The notes under the pieces: generated by a model
What the model saw: only the letters and a program-made list of their open reading frames with translations
Databases searched by the model: none
Told to the model about the DNA's origin: nothing
Shown here: positions 1 to 8,171 of the stretch, piece by piece
Layout: each line of letters opens with the position of its first letter
Numbering within the stretch: position 1 is the first letter of the stretch
Program-made: the position numbers and the translations under genes
Source: Pseudomonadota bacterium
GTDB taxonomy: Bacteria; Pseudomonadota; Alphaproteobacteria; Rhizobiales; Xanthobacteraceae
DNA: 64,000 bases
Direction: 5' to 3'
Assembly (NCBI GenBank): GCA_023435725.1
Contig: JAEYRD010000069.1
Span: 1-64,000 of the forward strand

Positions 1-920
1 ACCGGTTCGGAGCTCGCTGCAGGCGCCGCCGGCTTGGTGTCCACCGACTTGGCGTCCACCGACTTGGGCGCGACCGCCTCGTCGGGCTTGGCGGCGGAAG
101 CCGGCGGGGCCGGCGTCACCTGCGGCACCGGATCCGGCCGCGGCGCCGGAGCCTCGCTGCCGCGCGGCTCGATCTTTGCGCTTTCCGGCTTGGGCTCAGC
201 AGGTTTCTCTGACGCCTTGCTGCTGTCGGGTTTGGCTTCGTCGCGACCGGGCTCGACCTTGGCACTCTCGGGCTTCGGCTCGCTCTTCTTGTCTTCGGCC
301 GCCGGTGCCGCAGCGTCGACCTTCGGCACCTCCTCGGTCCCCGGCCTGCCGCGCTTGCTCTGGCGCTTGGCCTTGCGACCCTCAGGCGTGTGTTCGCTGG
401 TGGCCGGCTCCTCGGGCCTCGCGCCTTCCTTCGCTCCCTCCTCGGCCGGCCGGGTAGCACGCTTCTGGCGCGCACCCTCGGGCGCGGCCGGCTCGCCCTC
501 CGGCTTGGCGGCCTCCTGGGCGCGCTGACGGCGACCCTGATGTTCGGGCGTCTGGCCTGGAGCGGTGCCGGCTTCCTTCTCCTTGGCGACGTCCTTCTTG
601 TCCTTGCCGTCCTTGGCCTGGTAGCGGGTGTCGGTAGCACCGTTGGAGACGAGGTAGGAGGCGAGGATGCCCGCCATGTCCGAGCTCGTGGTGTAGTGCT
701 GGCGCAGGAATCCCGGCAGCGAGCCCGGCGCCACGGATTTCAAAAGGCCGCGCGGGCTCTTATGGCATGCATTGCAGGTCTGCGCGAAAAGCTGGGACGG
801 GCTTTTGCCGGCCTCGAGGTTCGTCGCCTGCGCAAGAACGGTATCGGTCGCGCCGAAGCCAATCAGAAGCAATACCGTCGCGAGGCTGAGCGCTCGGCTC
901 GACATTCCCATCATCTCCAT
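1..920 (-). CDS. c-type cytochrome with long charged, proline-rich tail (3' end cut by window edge)
   Basis: The reading frame is open from 920 to the left edge and has no stop, so the C-terminus is missing. The N-terminus (M-E-M-M-G-M-S-S-R) leads into a hydrophobic signal peptide ending near VLAQA. A single CxxCH haem motif (C-N-A-C-H) follows about residue 50, then a short conserved stretch (PGSLPGFLRQHYTTSSDMAGILASYL) typical of small exported monohaem cytochromes. From about residue 100 onward the protein is low complexity, rich in Lys, Glu, Pro and Ala with repeated AKxE and PKS(V/A)DAK-like units, and is probably disordered. ATGs at 920, 914, 911 and 905 are all in frame; the exact start is uncertain. 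It is probably a periplasmic electron-transfer protein; no partner is visible nearby. Confidence 0.8.
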   Translation of the reverse strand, partial: MEMMGMSSRALSLATVLLLIGFGATDTVLAQATNLEAGKSPSQLFAQTCNACHKSPRGLLKSVAPGSLPGFLRQHYTTSSDMAGILASYLVSNGATDTRYQAKDGKDKKDVAKEKEAGTAPGQTPEHQGRRQRAQEAAKPEGEPAAPEGARQKRATRPAEEGAKEGARPEEPATSEHTPEGRKAKRQSKRGRPGTEEVPKVDAAAPAAEDKKSEPKPESAKVEPGRDEAKPDSSKASEKPAEPKPESAKIEPRGSEAPAPRPDPVPQVTPAPPASAAKPDEAVAPKSVDAKSVDTKPAAPAASSEP

Positions 921-1182
921 TGAATTTCCGCAGTGCAGCCAGCTTCCGGCACGGCGGCGGTCATCTTTTAGCCGATTGAACCGCGAATGGAAGGAGGCTC
1001 CGCGCGCAAGGATGTGATTAAGCGATTTTGGAATATCGGCTGTGACCATAGTGCAATAGCGGACTGGAACATCCGTACTAGATTTAGATGCAAACGCATA
1101 GGAACCGCCTCGGTGCCTGCGCGTCGAATCTAGAGGCCGGGTTAGTCGCATCTTTCGGGGGTCGCCCGAGAGGAAGGTGTCG

Positions 1183-2433
1183 ATGGACCGATTGCTGCGC
1201 AGATTTCTGTCTCAATTCATCCGCCGCGGGTCTCTGACGGTGACCACGGCAAGCGGATCGAAATTCACTGTCGGCGACGGCTCCGGTGAGCCCGTTGAAG
1301 TGCGCTTCGTTACGACGGACGCAGAACGGAGGGTCCTCATCAATCCCGAACTCGGGCTTGGCGAGGCCTACATGGACGGCGAGTTCGTCGTCGAGCGCGG
1401 TACCATAGCTGATGCCCTCGCCATCCTGCTCGATCAACCCGACCTATTGCCGCAGTGGGCAAAGCCATGGTGGCACCTGCGCTACCTGACGCGGCACTTG
1501 AAGCAGTTCAACCCGCGCTCGCGCTCGCGCAGCAATGTCGCACATCACTACGATCTCGACGCAAGGCTCTATTCGCTCTTCCTCGATGCCGACAAGCAAT
1601 ATAGCTGCGCCTATTTCGAGACACCGGAGACGACGCTCGACGATGCGCAGCTTGCCAAGAAGCGGCACATCGCAGCAAAGCTTCTCGCGAGGCGCGGCCA
1701 GCGCGTGCTCGACATCGGCTCGGGCTGGGGCGGGCTCGGCCTCTATCTTGCCGAGATCGCCGGCGCCGACGTCACCGGCGTCACGCTGTCGACCCAACAA
1801 TTGCAGGTCGCCAATGCGCGTGCAGCCGAAAAGGGCCTGACCGGATCAGCCAGATTCCTGCTGCAGGATTATCGCGACATCGAGGGCCCGTTCGACCGCA
1901 TCGTCTCGGTCGGCATGTTCGAGCATGTCGGGGCGAGGTTCTACGACGCCTACTTCCAGCGCTGCGCCGAGCTCCTGAGCGAGGACGGCGTCATGGTGCT
2001 GCACTCGATCGGCCGTTCGCAGGGGCCGGATTCCACCAATCCCTGGATCGCGAAATACATCTTCCCCGGCGGGTACATCCCCGCCTTGTCGGAAGTGCTG
2101 CCGGCGATCGAGCGCGCCGGTCTGCTGATCTGCGACATCGAGATCCTGCGCCTGCATTATGCCGAGACGCTCAAGGCGTGGCGGGAACGCTTCATGGCGC
2201 GACGCGAGGAGGCGGTGCAGCTCTACGACGAGCGCTTCGCCCTGATGTGGGAGTTTTATCTGGCGGCCTGCGAGATGACCTTCCGCAAGCAGGGCATGAT
2301 GAACTTCCAGATTCAGCTCACCAAGCGCCAGGGCATCGTGCCGATCACCCGCGGCTATATCGCGCACGAGGAAACCCGGCTGCGGGGCCGCGAACACGGC
2401 GCCAAGCCCAAGCTGAAGCTGGCTGGTGAATAA
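1183..2433 (+). CDS. cfa: cyclopropane-fatty-acyl-phospholipid synthase
   Basis: The 416-residue protein is a SAM-dependent methyltransferase that adds a methylene bridge to unsaturated acyl chains of membrane phospholipids. The SAM-binding motif VLDIGSGWGGLGLYLAE lies near residue 180, preceded by the family signature around YSCAYFETPETTLDDAQ and followed by VGMFEHVG; the C-terminal region contains the usual RxHYxxTLxxWxxRF-like pattern. A GTG at 1177 is in frame but overlaps the Shine-Dalgarno AGGAAGG (1171-1177), so the ATG at 1183, five bases downstream of that site, is preferred. It stands alone, with a dispersed repeat directly downstream. The product is membrane associated and usually stress or stationary-phase induced; that regulation is family knowledge, not seen here. 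Confidence 0.93.
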   Translation: MDRLLRRFLSQFIRRGSLTVTTASGSKFTVGDGSGEPVEVRFVTTDAERRVLINPELGLGEAYMDGEFVVERGTIADALAILLDQPDLLPQWAKPWWHLRYLTRHLKQFNPRSRSRSNVAHHYDLDARLYSLFLDADKQYSCAYFETPETTLDDAQLAKKRHIAAKLLARRGQRVLDIGSGWGGLGLYLAEIAGADVTGVTLSTQQLQVANARAAEKGLTGSARFLLQDYRDIEGPFDRIVSVGMFEHVGARFYDAYFQRCAELLSEDGVMVLHSIGRSQGPDSTNPWIAKYIFPGGYIPALSEVLPAIERAGLLICDIEILRLHYAETLKAWRERFMARREEAVQLYDERFALMWEFYLAACEMTFRKQGMMNFQIQLTKRQGIVPITRGYIAHEETRLRGREHGAKPKLKLAGE

Positions 2434-2439
2434 GCGCTG

Positions 2440-2541
2440 GAGCGTTTTCGAGCGAAGTGGATACCGGTTCGCGTAAAGAAAACGCGTCAAAACAAGAATC
2501 TAGAGCCCCGTTCCGATTCCGTTGGAACGGAAATGGCTCTA
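2440..2541. repeat. dispersed intergenic repeat (GAGCGTTTTCGAGCGAAGTGG family)
   Basis: This starts with GAGCGTTTTCGAGCGAAGTG and ends with a short inverted repeat around GTTCCGATTCCGTTGGAAC. I recognise it as a repeat common in Bradyrhizobium intergenic regions; the family assignment is from memory. It lies immediately after cfa and may form the transcript 3' end. Confidence 0.6.
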
Positions 2542-2745
2542 GTGACGCAGGGTGGAGATCGGGAGGGTCGGGAAAGAAGCTGTTAACGCCAATCGCGCTC
2601 GCAGCTCCGCCAGGATTTCCGGTGCAACCGCCTGCCGGCGGGTTTCGGGCCGCTCGGCGTGCTCCATGGCGGCAATCAGCCCGGACAACCAAAGCCGGCT
2701 GCCCGCCTCGCTTCGCCAAATCTGCTGCTGCCGTTCTGGCCGCAT
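2539..2745 (-). CDS. small hypothetical protein, 68 aa
   Basis: I do not recognise this protein. From the ATG at 2745 it starts MRPERQQQIWRSEAGSRLW and has an amphipathic, Leu/Ala/Glu-rich middle (AAMEHAERPE, EILAELRARLA), which looks more like a real helical protein than an antisense shadow. An AGGCAGG sequence just upstream could serve as ribosome binding site. The frame is open further upstream to 2904, but that part is Arg-rich and unconvincing. It would lie between cfa and the small membrane peptide, on the opposite strand. The call could be wrong because codon bias in GC-rich DNA opens many false frames. Confidence 0.35.
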   Translation of the reverse strand: MRPERQQQIWRSEAGSRLWLSGLIAAMEHAERPETRRQAVAPEILAELRARLALTASFPTLPISTLRH

Positions 2746-2886
2746 TGCCTGCCTCGTATCCCTGTTGGCCGATCGTGGGAGACAATTCCCTGCCCGCCTG
2801 CCTGTTCCGGTCCTAACCCCGAAAGAATCCGGAGAGATGTGATCTGCTTCACATTTCTCTCGTCGGCCCTGGCTTAGACCGTCGTC

Positions 2887-3006
2887 ATGAGCAAAGAGCC
2901 CCAAACCTCATTTGACGTGCAGGACGACCTCCGCACCGATTACGCCCTGATCGCCACCGGCGTCGGGGCGGCCTTGGTTGCTCTGGTCTACCTCCTGCTG
3001 GTCTGA
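2887..3006 (+). CDS. 39-residue single-pass membrane peptide
   Basis: This short frame encodes an acidic, hydrophilic N-terminal half (starting MSKEPQTSFDVQDDLRTD) followed by one hydrophobic segment of about 20 residues (ALIATGVGAALVALVYLLLV) ending at the stop. The pattern is a typical C-terminally anchored small membrane protein. Codon third positions are strongly G/C biased, as in neighbouring genes. No clear Shine-Dalgarno precedes the ATG. It is flanked downstream by an imperfect hairpin (3092-3142). The function is unknown. Confidence 0.55.
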   Translation: MSKEPQTSFDVQDDLRTDYALIATGVGAALVALVYLLLV

Positions 3007-3091
3007 AAACCCGAGCTGAAAGCTCCCGGCGGGCGCGATTTCGCGCGCTCTTCGATACGTCTGCGCCCCGATCCAGAAGGTTCACCGCATC

Positions 3092-3142
3092 CGGATTTTT
3101 CCGCGGCCTGCTCGCGGGCCCGGCGGGTTCCGCGAAAATCCG
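3092..3142. terminator. imperfect hairpin between small membrane ORF and dnaB
   Basis: CGGATTTT followed by CCGCGG pairs with CCGCG AAAATCCG across a GC-rich loop: 13 pairs with a two-base bulge. It lies 86 bases after the small ORF and about 145 bases before dnaB. It has no clear T-run, so it may be a terminator or a remnant of a palindromic repeat. Confidence 0.4.
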
Positions 3143-3287
3143 TCAAGCGCGGCGCATGCTGCAGCTGCTAACCATCCACCATTTTAACTGAGCGGTTGAT
3201 AGCAGTCAGCTTTCGCTTCCGCTTTGAGCTGAGGCGGCGCTTTATCCCGGCCCCGCATCCGCCCCAGAAAATTGCTATCGCTCGACC

Positions 3288-4799
3288 ATGGCCCTGACTG
3301 ATTCGAACGTCCTCAAACTCGCGCCCGAAGCCGGAACTCCCGCCTATCGGAGCGCGCCGCACAATATCGAGGCAGAACAGAGCCTTCTCGGCGCGATCCT
3401 GGTCAACAACGACGCCTTCTACCGGGTCTCCGACTTCCTGGAGCCGAAGCATTACTTCGAGCCGTTGCACCAGACCATCTTCGAGACCGCCGGCAGCCTG
3501 ATCCGGATGGGCAAGATCGCCACGCCCGTGACGCTGAAGACGTTCCTTCCGGCCGATACCGATGTCGGCGGCATGACCATCGGGCAATATCTGGCGCGGC
3601 TCGCGGCGGAAGCGACCACCATCATCAACGCCCAGGACTATGGCCGCACCATCTATGATCTTGCCCTGCGGCGCGACCTGATCGGCATCGGCGAGGACAT
3701 GGTCAATGTCGCCTATGACGCTCCGGTCGACTTTGCGCCGCGGGCGCAGATCGAGGACGCCGAGCGCCGTCTCTACGAGCTCGCCGAGTCAGGCCGTTAT
3801 GACGGCGGCTTCCAGAAATTCTCGCAGGCGTTGGCGGTCGCGGTCGATCTCGCGGCAAAGGCGTTCCAGCGCGACGGAAAGTTGTCCGGCATCTCGACGG
3901 GCATGCGCGACCTCGACACCAAGATGGGCGGCCTGCAGCATTCCGACCTCATCATCGTCGCGGGACGTCCCGGCATGGGCAAGACGTCGCTGGCGACCAA
4001 CATCGCCTACAACGTCGCCAAGGCCTATGTCGGCGAGCTCCAGGCCGACGGCACCATGAAGGCCGCCAATGGCGGCGTGATCGGCTTCTTCTCCTGCGAA
4101 ATGTCGGCCGACCAGCTCGCCACGCGTATCGTGGCCGAGCGCACCGGCATTCCCTCCTCCCACATCCGCCGTGGCGGCATCTCGGAAGCCGATTTCGACA
4201 AGATCCGGGAGGTCTCGATCGAGCTGCAGTCGCTGCCTTTCTATGTCGACGCGACCGGCGGCCTGTCGATCGCGCAGCTGATGGCACGCGCGCGCCGGCT
4301 GAAGCGACAGAAGGGCCTCGATCTCCTCGTGATCGACTACATCCAGCTGCTCTCCGGCTCGGGCAAGCGCGCCAGCGACAGCCGCGTCCAGGAAATCACG
4401 GAGATCACGACCAGCCTGAAGGCGCTCGCCAAGGAGCTCAACGTGCCCGTGATCGCGCTGTCGCAGCTCTCGCGTCAGGTGGAATCGCGCGACGACAAGC
4501 GGCCGCAGCTCTCCGACTTGCGTGAATCCGGATCGATCGAGCAGGACGCCGACGTCGTGCTGTTCGTTTACCGCGAGGAATATTACCTCGCGATGAAGGA
4601 GCCGCGCCCTGGCACGCCAGAGCACGAGAAATGGCGCCTGGACATGGACCTTGCGTACGGCAAGGCCGAAGTCATCATCGGCAAGCAGCGCCACGGCCCG
4701 ACAGGCACCGTCGATTTGGCGTTCGAAGCCTCGGTCACGCGGTTCGGCGACCTCGCGCCTGACAGCCAGCTGCCGGCTCGCAGCGGTAGCGATTACTGA
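3288..4799 (+). CDS. dnaB: replicative DNA helicase DnaB
   Basis: The 503-residue protein is the hexameric 5'-3' helicase at the replication fork. The N-terminal DnaB domain begins with PHNIEAEQSLLGAIL (about residues 24-38). The RecA-like domain has Walker A GRPGMGKTS near 226-234, Walker B LLVIDYIQLL near 345-354, and the SQLSRQVESRDDKRPQLSDLRESG segment that includes the arginine finger region. Length and domain order are normal and no intein interrupts it. The gene is followed after 40 bases by alr on the same strand, an arrangement common in alphaproteobacteria. It is a chromosomal copy; no phage genes are nearby. Confidence 0.97.
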   Translation: MALTDSNVLKLAPEAGTPAYRSAPHNIEAEQSLLGAILVNNDAFYRVSDFLEPKHYFEPLHQTIFETAGSLIRMGKIATPVTLKTFLPADTDVGGMTIGQYLARLAAEATTIINAQDYGRTIYDLALRRDLIGIGEDMVNVAYDAPVDFAPRAQIEDAERRLYELAESGRYDGGFQKFSQALAVAVDLAAKAFQRDGKLSGISTGMRDLDTKMGGLQHSDLIIVAGRPGMGKTSLATNIAYNVAKAYVGELQADGTMKAANGGVIGFFSCEMSADQLATRIVAERTGIPSSHIRRGGISEADFDKIREVSIELQSLPFYVDATGGLSIAQLMARARRLKRQKGLDLLVIDYIQLLSGSGKRASDSRVQEITEITTSLKALAKELNVPVIALSQLSRQVESRDDKRPQLSDLRESGSIEQDADVVLFVYREEYYLAMKEPRPGTPEHEKWRLDMDLAYGKAEVIIGKQRHGPTGTVDLAFEASVTRFGDLAPDSQLPARSGSDY

Positions 4800-4839
4800 G
4801 TTTCTTGAACCGGACCTGCCTCTTGCGTAAAACGACGCC

Positions 4840-6123
4840 ATGAACATGGCGTCCGACCCGAAAATGACATCGCAATCCGGCTTACTCTCCGCGGAGGCCA
4901 ATCAGGCTGCCGCGCTCGCTGCCTATGGTGGCGTACTCACCATCGACCTCGACGCCATCATCGCCAACTGGCGCAAGCTCGAGAAGACGGCAGTGCCGGC
5001 CGAATGCTCGGCGGTCATCAAGGCCGACGCCTATGGCTGCGGCGCGGCCCAGGTCGCGAGCGCCCTGAGCAAGGCCGGCTGCAAGACCTTCTTCGTCGCC
5101 ACGATCGAGGAAGCGCGCGCGGTGCGCGAAGCCGTGCCGGAGCCCGCGATCTACGTGCTCGGCGGCTATTTCCAGAACACCGGCGAACACTACGCCAAGA
5201 TCAACTGCCGTCCGGTGATCGGCGATCTCAACGAGCTGGCCGAATGGGACGTGTTCTGCCGCCGCTCCGGCTGGACCGGGGGCGCCGCGGTTCACATCGA
5301 CACCGGCATGAACCGGCTCGGGCTGACGCTTGCCGAGGCGCAGGCGATCATCCCCCGCATCAATGCCGGCGATCACGGCATCACGCTGGTGATGAGCCAT
5401 CTGGTCTCGGCCGAGCAGCTCAACAGCCCCGTGAACGCAAGACAGCTGGCGGCCTTCCGCTCCATCGCCAGCGAATTCTCCGGCGTGCCGGCGGCGCTCG
5501 CCAATTCGTCGGGCATCTTCCTGGGTGCGCCCTTCCAGTTCGACCTGGTACGGCCGGGCGCAGCGCTCTACGGCATCAATCCGACGCCGGAGGCCGACAA
5601 TCCGATGCAGCAGGTCGTCGACCTCAAGGCGCGTATCGTGCAGACCCGCAATGTCGAGCGCGGCGAGAGCGTCGGCTATGGCGGCACCTGGACCGCGCGG
5701 CGGCCGACCAAACTCGCGATCATCGCGGTCGGCTATGCCGACGGCTATTTCCGTGCCGCCAGCTCCAACGACGGCACCCGCGGCGCCGAGGTCATCGTCG
5801 CCGGCAAGCGCTGCCCGGTCGCGGGCCGCGTCTCGATGGACCTGATCGCGATCGACATCACCGATCTGCCGCCCAACGCGGCGCGGCGCGGCCACATGGT
5901 GACGCTGCTCGGCGAGGGCATCACCGTCGACGAACTGGCGCATCATTTCGGCACCATCGGCTATGAGGTGCTCACCAGCCTCGGACATCGCTACGCCCGC
6001 ATCTACAAGGGCGGCAACGTGGTGGAGACGCTGGCAAGACCGGCTCCGGCATCGGCGACCGAGCAGCCGCCCTCCCCGCCGCCGGTCGAACAGCTGGCGA
6101 GCCCGCCGCCGCTGCCGACCTGA
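4840..6123 (+). CDS. alr: alanine racemase
   Basis: The 427-residue PLP enzyme interconverts L- and D-alanine for peptidoglycan. The PLP-binding lysine is in AVIKADAYGCGA (Lys61), and the second catalytic tyrosine lies in the ESVGYGGTW segment. The protein has the usual TIM-barrel plus C-terminal beta domain. A Pro-rich tail of about 30 residues (PSPPPVEQLASPPPLP) follows the last conserved block and is not part of the family core. Two in-frame ATGs (4840 and 4846) are close together and the exact start is undecided. It lies 40 bases after dnaB and may be co-transcribed. Confidence 0.95.
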   Translation: MNMASDPKMTSQSGLLSAEANQAAALAAYGGVLTIDLDAIIANWRKLEKTAVPAECSAVIKADAYGCGAAQVASALSKAGCKTFFVATIEEARAVREAVPEPAIYVLGGYFQNTGEHYAKINCRPVIGDLNELAEWDVFCRRSGWTGGAAVHIDTGMNRLGLTLAEAQAIIPRINAGDHGITLVMSHLVSAEQLNSPVNARQLAAFRSIASEFSGVPAALANSSGIFLGAPFQFDLVRPGAALYGINPTPEADNPMQQVVDLKARIVQTRNVERGESVGYGGTWTARRPTKLAIIAVGYADGYFRAASSNDGTRGAEVIVAGKRCPVAGRVSMDLIAIDITDLPPNAARRGHMVTLLGEGITVDELAHHFGTIGYEVLTSLGHRYARIYKGGNVVETLARPAPASATEQPPSPPPVEQLASPPPLPT

Positions 6124-6137
6124 GAGCGTCTTGCCGC

Positions 6138-6359
6138 TTACTTCTTCTTCCGGCTGTCCAGCGCCGTCTTGCAGGTCGCGCTGAGCTGGTCGCGCTTGGC
6201 GTTGAGGCAGGCGATGATCTTGCCACCACCGGGCGCGATGCCGGCGCAGAATTTGTCATAGTCCGCCTTGCACGCGCCGCGCGGATCGGACGATTGTGCC
6301 GAGGCGATCCCGGAGAACGCAACGGCGACGACGATAGCGGCAAAGCTCAACTTGGACAT
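6138..6359 (-). CDS. small secreted cysteine-rich repeat protein
   Basis: The 73-residue protein has a signal peptide ending near GIASAQ and a mature part of about 50 residues with four cysteines (GACKADYDKFC and IIACLNAKRDQLSATC), a spacing typical of the bacterial Cys-rich repeat family that resembles the Golgi apparatus protein 1 repeats. The C-terminus is basic (SRKKK). It probably acts in the periplasm, where the cysteines would form two disulfides. It is divergent from xthA with 40 bases between the start codons. The biochemical role is unknown. Confidence 0.75.
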   Translation of the reverse strand: MSKLSFAAIVVAVAFSGIASAQSSDPRGACKADYDKFCAGIAPGGGKIIACLNAKRDQLSATCKTALDSRKKK

Positions 6360-6399
6360 TGTATCTCCGGTGGCGGAAGGCAGGAGCCGGTAGCTCTAC

Positions 6400-7170
6400 A
6401 TGAAGATTGCGACATTCAACATCAACAACATCAACCGCCGTCTGCCCAATCTGCTGGCATGGATGCGAGCGGCGAAGCCCGATGTCGTCGCGCTGCAAGA
6501 ATTGAAGGCAAGTGATGGCGAATTTCCGGCGTCCGCCATCGAAAAGGCCGGCTACGGCGCGGTGTGGCACGGACAAAAGACCTGGAACGGCGTCGCCATC
6601 CTTGCCCGCAACGCGGAGCCCATTCTCACTCGCAATCGATTGCCGGGAAAGCCGGGAGATCACGAAGCCCGCTACATCGAGGCCGCGGTGCGCGGCGTCA
6701 TCGTCACCAGCATCTATCTGCCAAACGGCAATCCGCAGCCGGGACCGAAGTTCGACTACAAGCTCGACTGGTTCGCGCGGCTGAAGCGCCATGCCAGGAC
6801 CTTCATCAGGCAGGATTTGCCCGTGGTGCTTGCCGGCGACTACAACGTCGCACCGACGGAGATCGACATCTATCCGACGCGCTCATGGGACAAGGACGCC
6901 CTGATCCAGCCGAAGAGCCGCGCGGCTTTCGCCTCACTCGTCGCACAAGGCTGGTGCGATGCGATCCGCGAGCTGCAGCCGAACAAGCGCATCTACACCT
7001 TCTGGGACTACAAGCGAAACCGCTGGCCGCGCGATGCGGGCCTGCGCCTCGATCATCTGCTGCTCAGCCCAGCCCTCGCCTCACGCCTGGCGAAGGCCGG
7101 CGTCGACAGGAAGGTTCGCGGCGAGGACGGCGCCAGCGATCACGCGCCGGCGTGGGTGGTGCTGCGGTAG
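6400..7170 (+). CDS. xthA: exodeoxyribonuclease III (AP endonuclease)
   Basis: The 256-residue protein belongs to the exonuclease/endonuclease/phosphatase family and repairs abasic sites. It starts MKIATFNINNINRRLPNL; the metal-binding Glu is in VVALQELKA. The GDYNVAPTEIDIY and SDHAPAWVVL blocks supply the catalytic Asp/Asn and His. The fold is complete. It is a plain housekeeping repair gene, divergent from the Cys-rich peptide gene. Confidence 0.93.
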   Translation: MKIATFNINNINRRLPNLLAWMRAAKPDVVALQELKASDGEFPASAIEKAGYGAVWHGQKTWNGVAILARNAEPILTRNRLPGKPGDHEARYIEAAVRGVIVTSIYLPNGNPQPGPKFDYKLDWFARLKRHARTFIRQDLPVVLAGDYNVAPTEIDIYPTRSWDKDALIQPKSRAAFASLVAQGWCDAIRELQPNKRIYTFWDYKRNRWPRDAGLRLDHLLLSPALASRLAKAGVDRKVRGEDGASDHAPAWVVLR

Positions 7171-7230
7171 GTCAGCGCCCGTAATATTCCTGCACGGTGT
7201 CACACGCCGCCTTCTGCAGAAGCTGCGTGG

Positions 7231-7599
7231 TCACCACAGATTCTTGCCGTCGATCACGTTCACCGGCACAACCTCGAGATCGAAATCGTCGAACAGGCGC
7301 GCGTTGACGCCGACCTTGGGATTGTCGAAGTCGGGCTTGCCGGTCGACCAGTCCGGCGACTCCGAATAGGTGCCGCAGCCGCAACTCGCGCAGAAATGAT
7401 GTTTGACCGTGCGGCTGCCCCAAAGATAGGTCGCGACATTGTCCGCAGGAGACAGCAGACGAAACTGCGCCGGCGTGTAATAGGCCCACAACGCGCCGCG
7501 CTTGGCGCAGAGCGAACAGGTGCAGCGCGTCACGCTGGCGGGCGCCTCCGTCACCTCGAACACCGTCTCGCCACAATGACAGCTTGCCTCGATCGGCAT
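7231..7599 (-). CDS. GFA (CENP-V / glutathione-dependent formaldehyde-activating type) zinc protein
   Basis: The 122-residue protein contains the family zinc ligands: an N-terminal CHCG (EASCHCGETVFEV), CTCSLCAKRGALW in the middle, and HHFCASCGCGTY. This is the normal length for the single-domain GFA family. Members bind zinc and a few act with glutathione adducts, but most have no proven reaction, so no substrate is assigned. It stands alone, 60 bases after the convergent xthA. Confidence 0.85.
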   Translation of the reverse strand: MPIEASCHCGETVFEVTEAPASVTRCTCSLCAKRGALWAYYTPAQFRLLSPADNVATYLWGSRTVKHHFCASCGCGTYSESPDWSTGKPDFDNPKVGVNARLFDDFDLEVVPVNVIDGKNLW

Positions 7600-7675
7600 G
7601 ACCCGCTCTCCGTTTTGTCAGGAGATGGTCGTAGCCGGTCCCTGCTGCCAACATGCTGTCAGCAGCGCAGGTCCG

Positions 7676-7993
7676 TCACGGGGCCTCGTTCGAGGACAGC
7701 CGCCTGGCATTCGCCGCCACATGCTCGCGATAGCGCTGGACGATTGCCGCCGGCGTTGCGCCGGCGAGCAGGTTCGCCGCCGCCTCGAACGCCGCGGCTA
7801 TCTTCTCGCTGACCATCAGCACAGCCTCCTTCCCGGCGGCCTCGTCGCCATGGCTGAGCTTCTCGCAGCGCAGCCGCACCACTTCGCTGGCCTCGACCGC
7901 AAGCATCGCGCCCGCGAACCAGGGAAAGCCGTTGTCGGATCCACTGAGCACCGCATGGCGGTCGAGGGCGGAGAAGGCGTGGTGATCGGGCAT
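7676..7993 (-). CDS. conserved-looking hypothetical protein, 105 aa
   Basis: I do not recognise a named family. The protein is mostly alpha-helical and Ala-rich (for example AAGKEAVLMVSEKIAAAFEAAANLL) with no signal peptide or membrane span. A short motif SGSDNGFPWFAGAML near the N-terminus, followed by helices, recalls phasin-like or small cytosolic helical proteins, but this is only an impression. An upstream TTG (8041) would add 16 Arg-rich residues; the ATG at 7993 has GAGG six bases upstream and is chosen. Confidence 0.65.
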   Translation of the reverse strand: MPDHHAFSALDRHAVLSGSDNGFPWFAGAMLAVEASEVVRLRCEKLSHGDEAAGKEAVLMVSEKIAAAFEAAANLLAGATPAAIVQRYREHVAANARRLSSNEAP

Positions 7994-8125
7994 CGCGGAC
8001 CTCAAATGCTTTGAGCGAACGCTCCGATCAATACGCTTCAAATTCTAAGGACCAGGCCGGCGAGCGGATCGGATTGTCGGCGCCTGCGACACCACCGATT
8101 AACCAAAGCCCTTGACGCTCTTCTC

Positions 8126-8159
8126 TGGTCATAATACTGGTCTGACCAAGATCAGACCA
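8126..8159. promoter_or_regulatory. clustered operator for the GntR/FCD regulator
   Basis: The region contains the perfect palindrome TGGTCTGACCA (8138-8148), with a further TGGTC half-site at 8126 and a TCAGACCA half-site ending at 8159. TGGTNNNACCA is the operator type of FadR/PdhR-like GntR regulators. It lies 13-46 bases before the regulator's start, so autoregulation and control of the operon are likely. A TTGACG at 8112 could be the -35 box of a promoter overlapped by these sites. Confidence 0.65.
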
Positions 8160-8171
8160 AAAGAGACAGGG

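Noticed and set aside
4882..5988. Long open frame on the minus strand opposite alr (368 codons)
   Set aside because: It mirrors the codon bias of the real alr gene; the translation is low in diversity and resembles no family.
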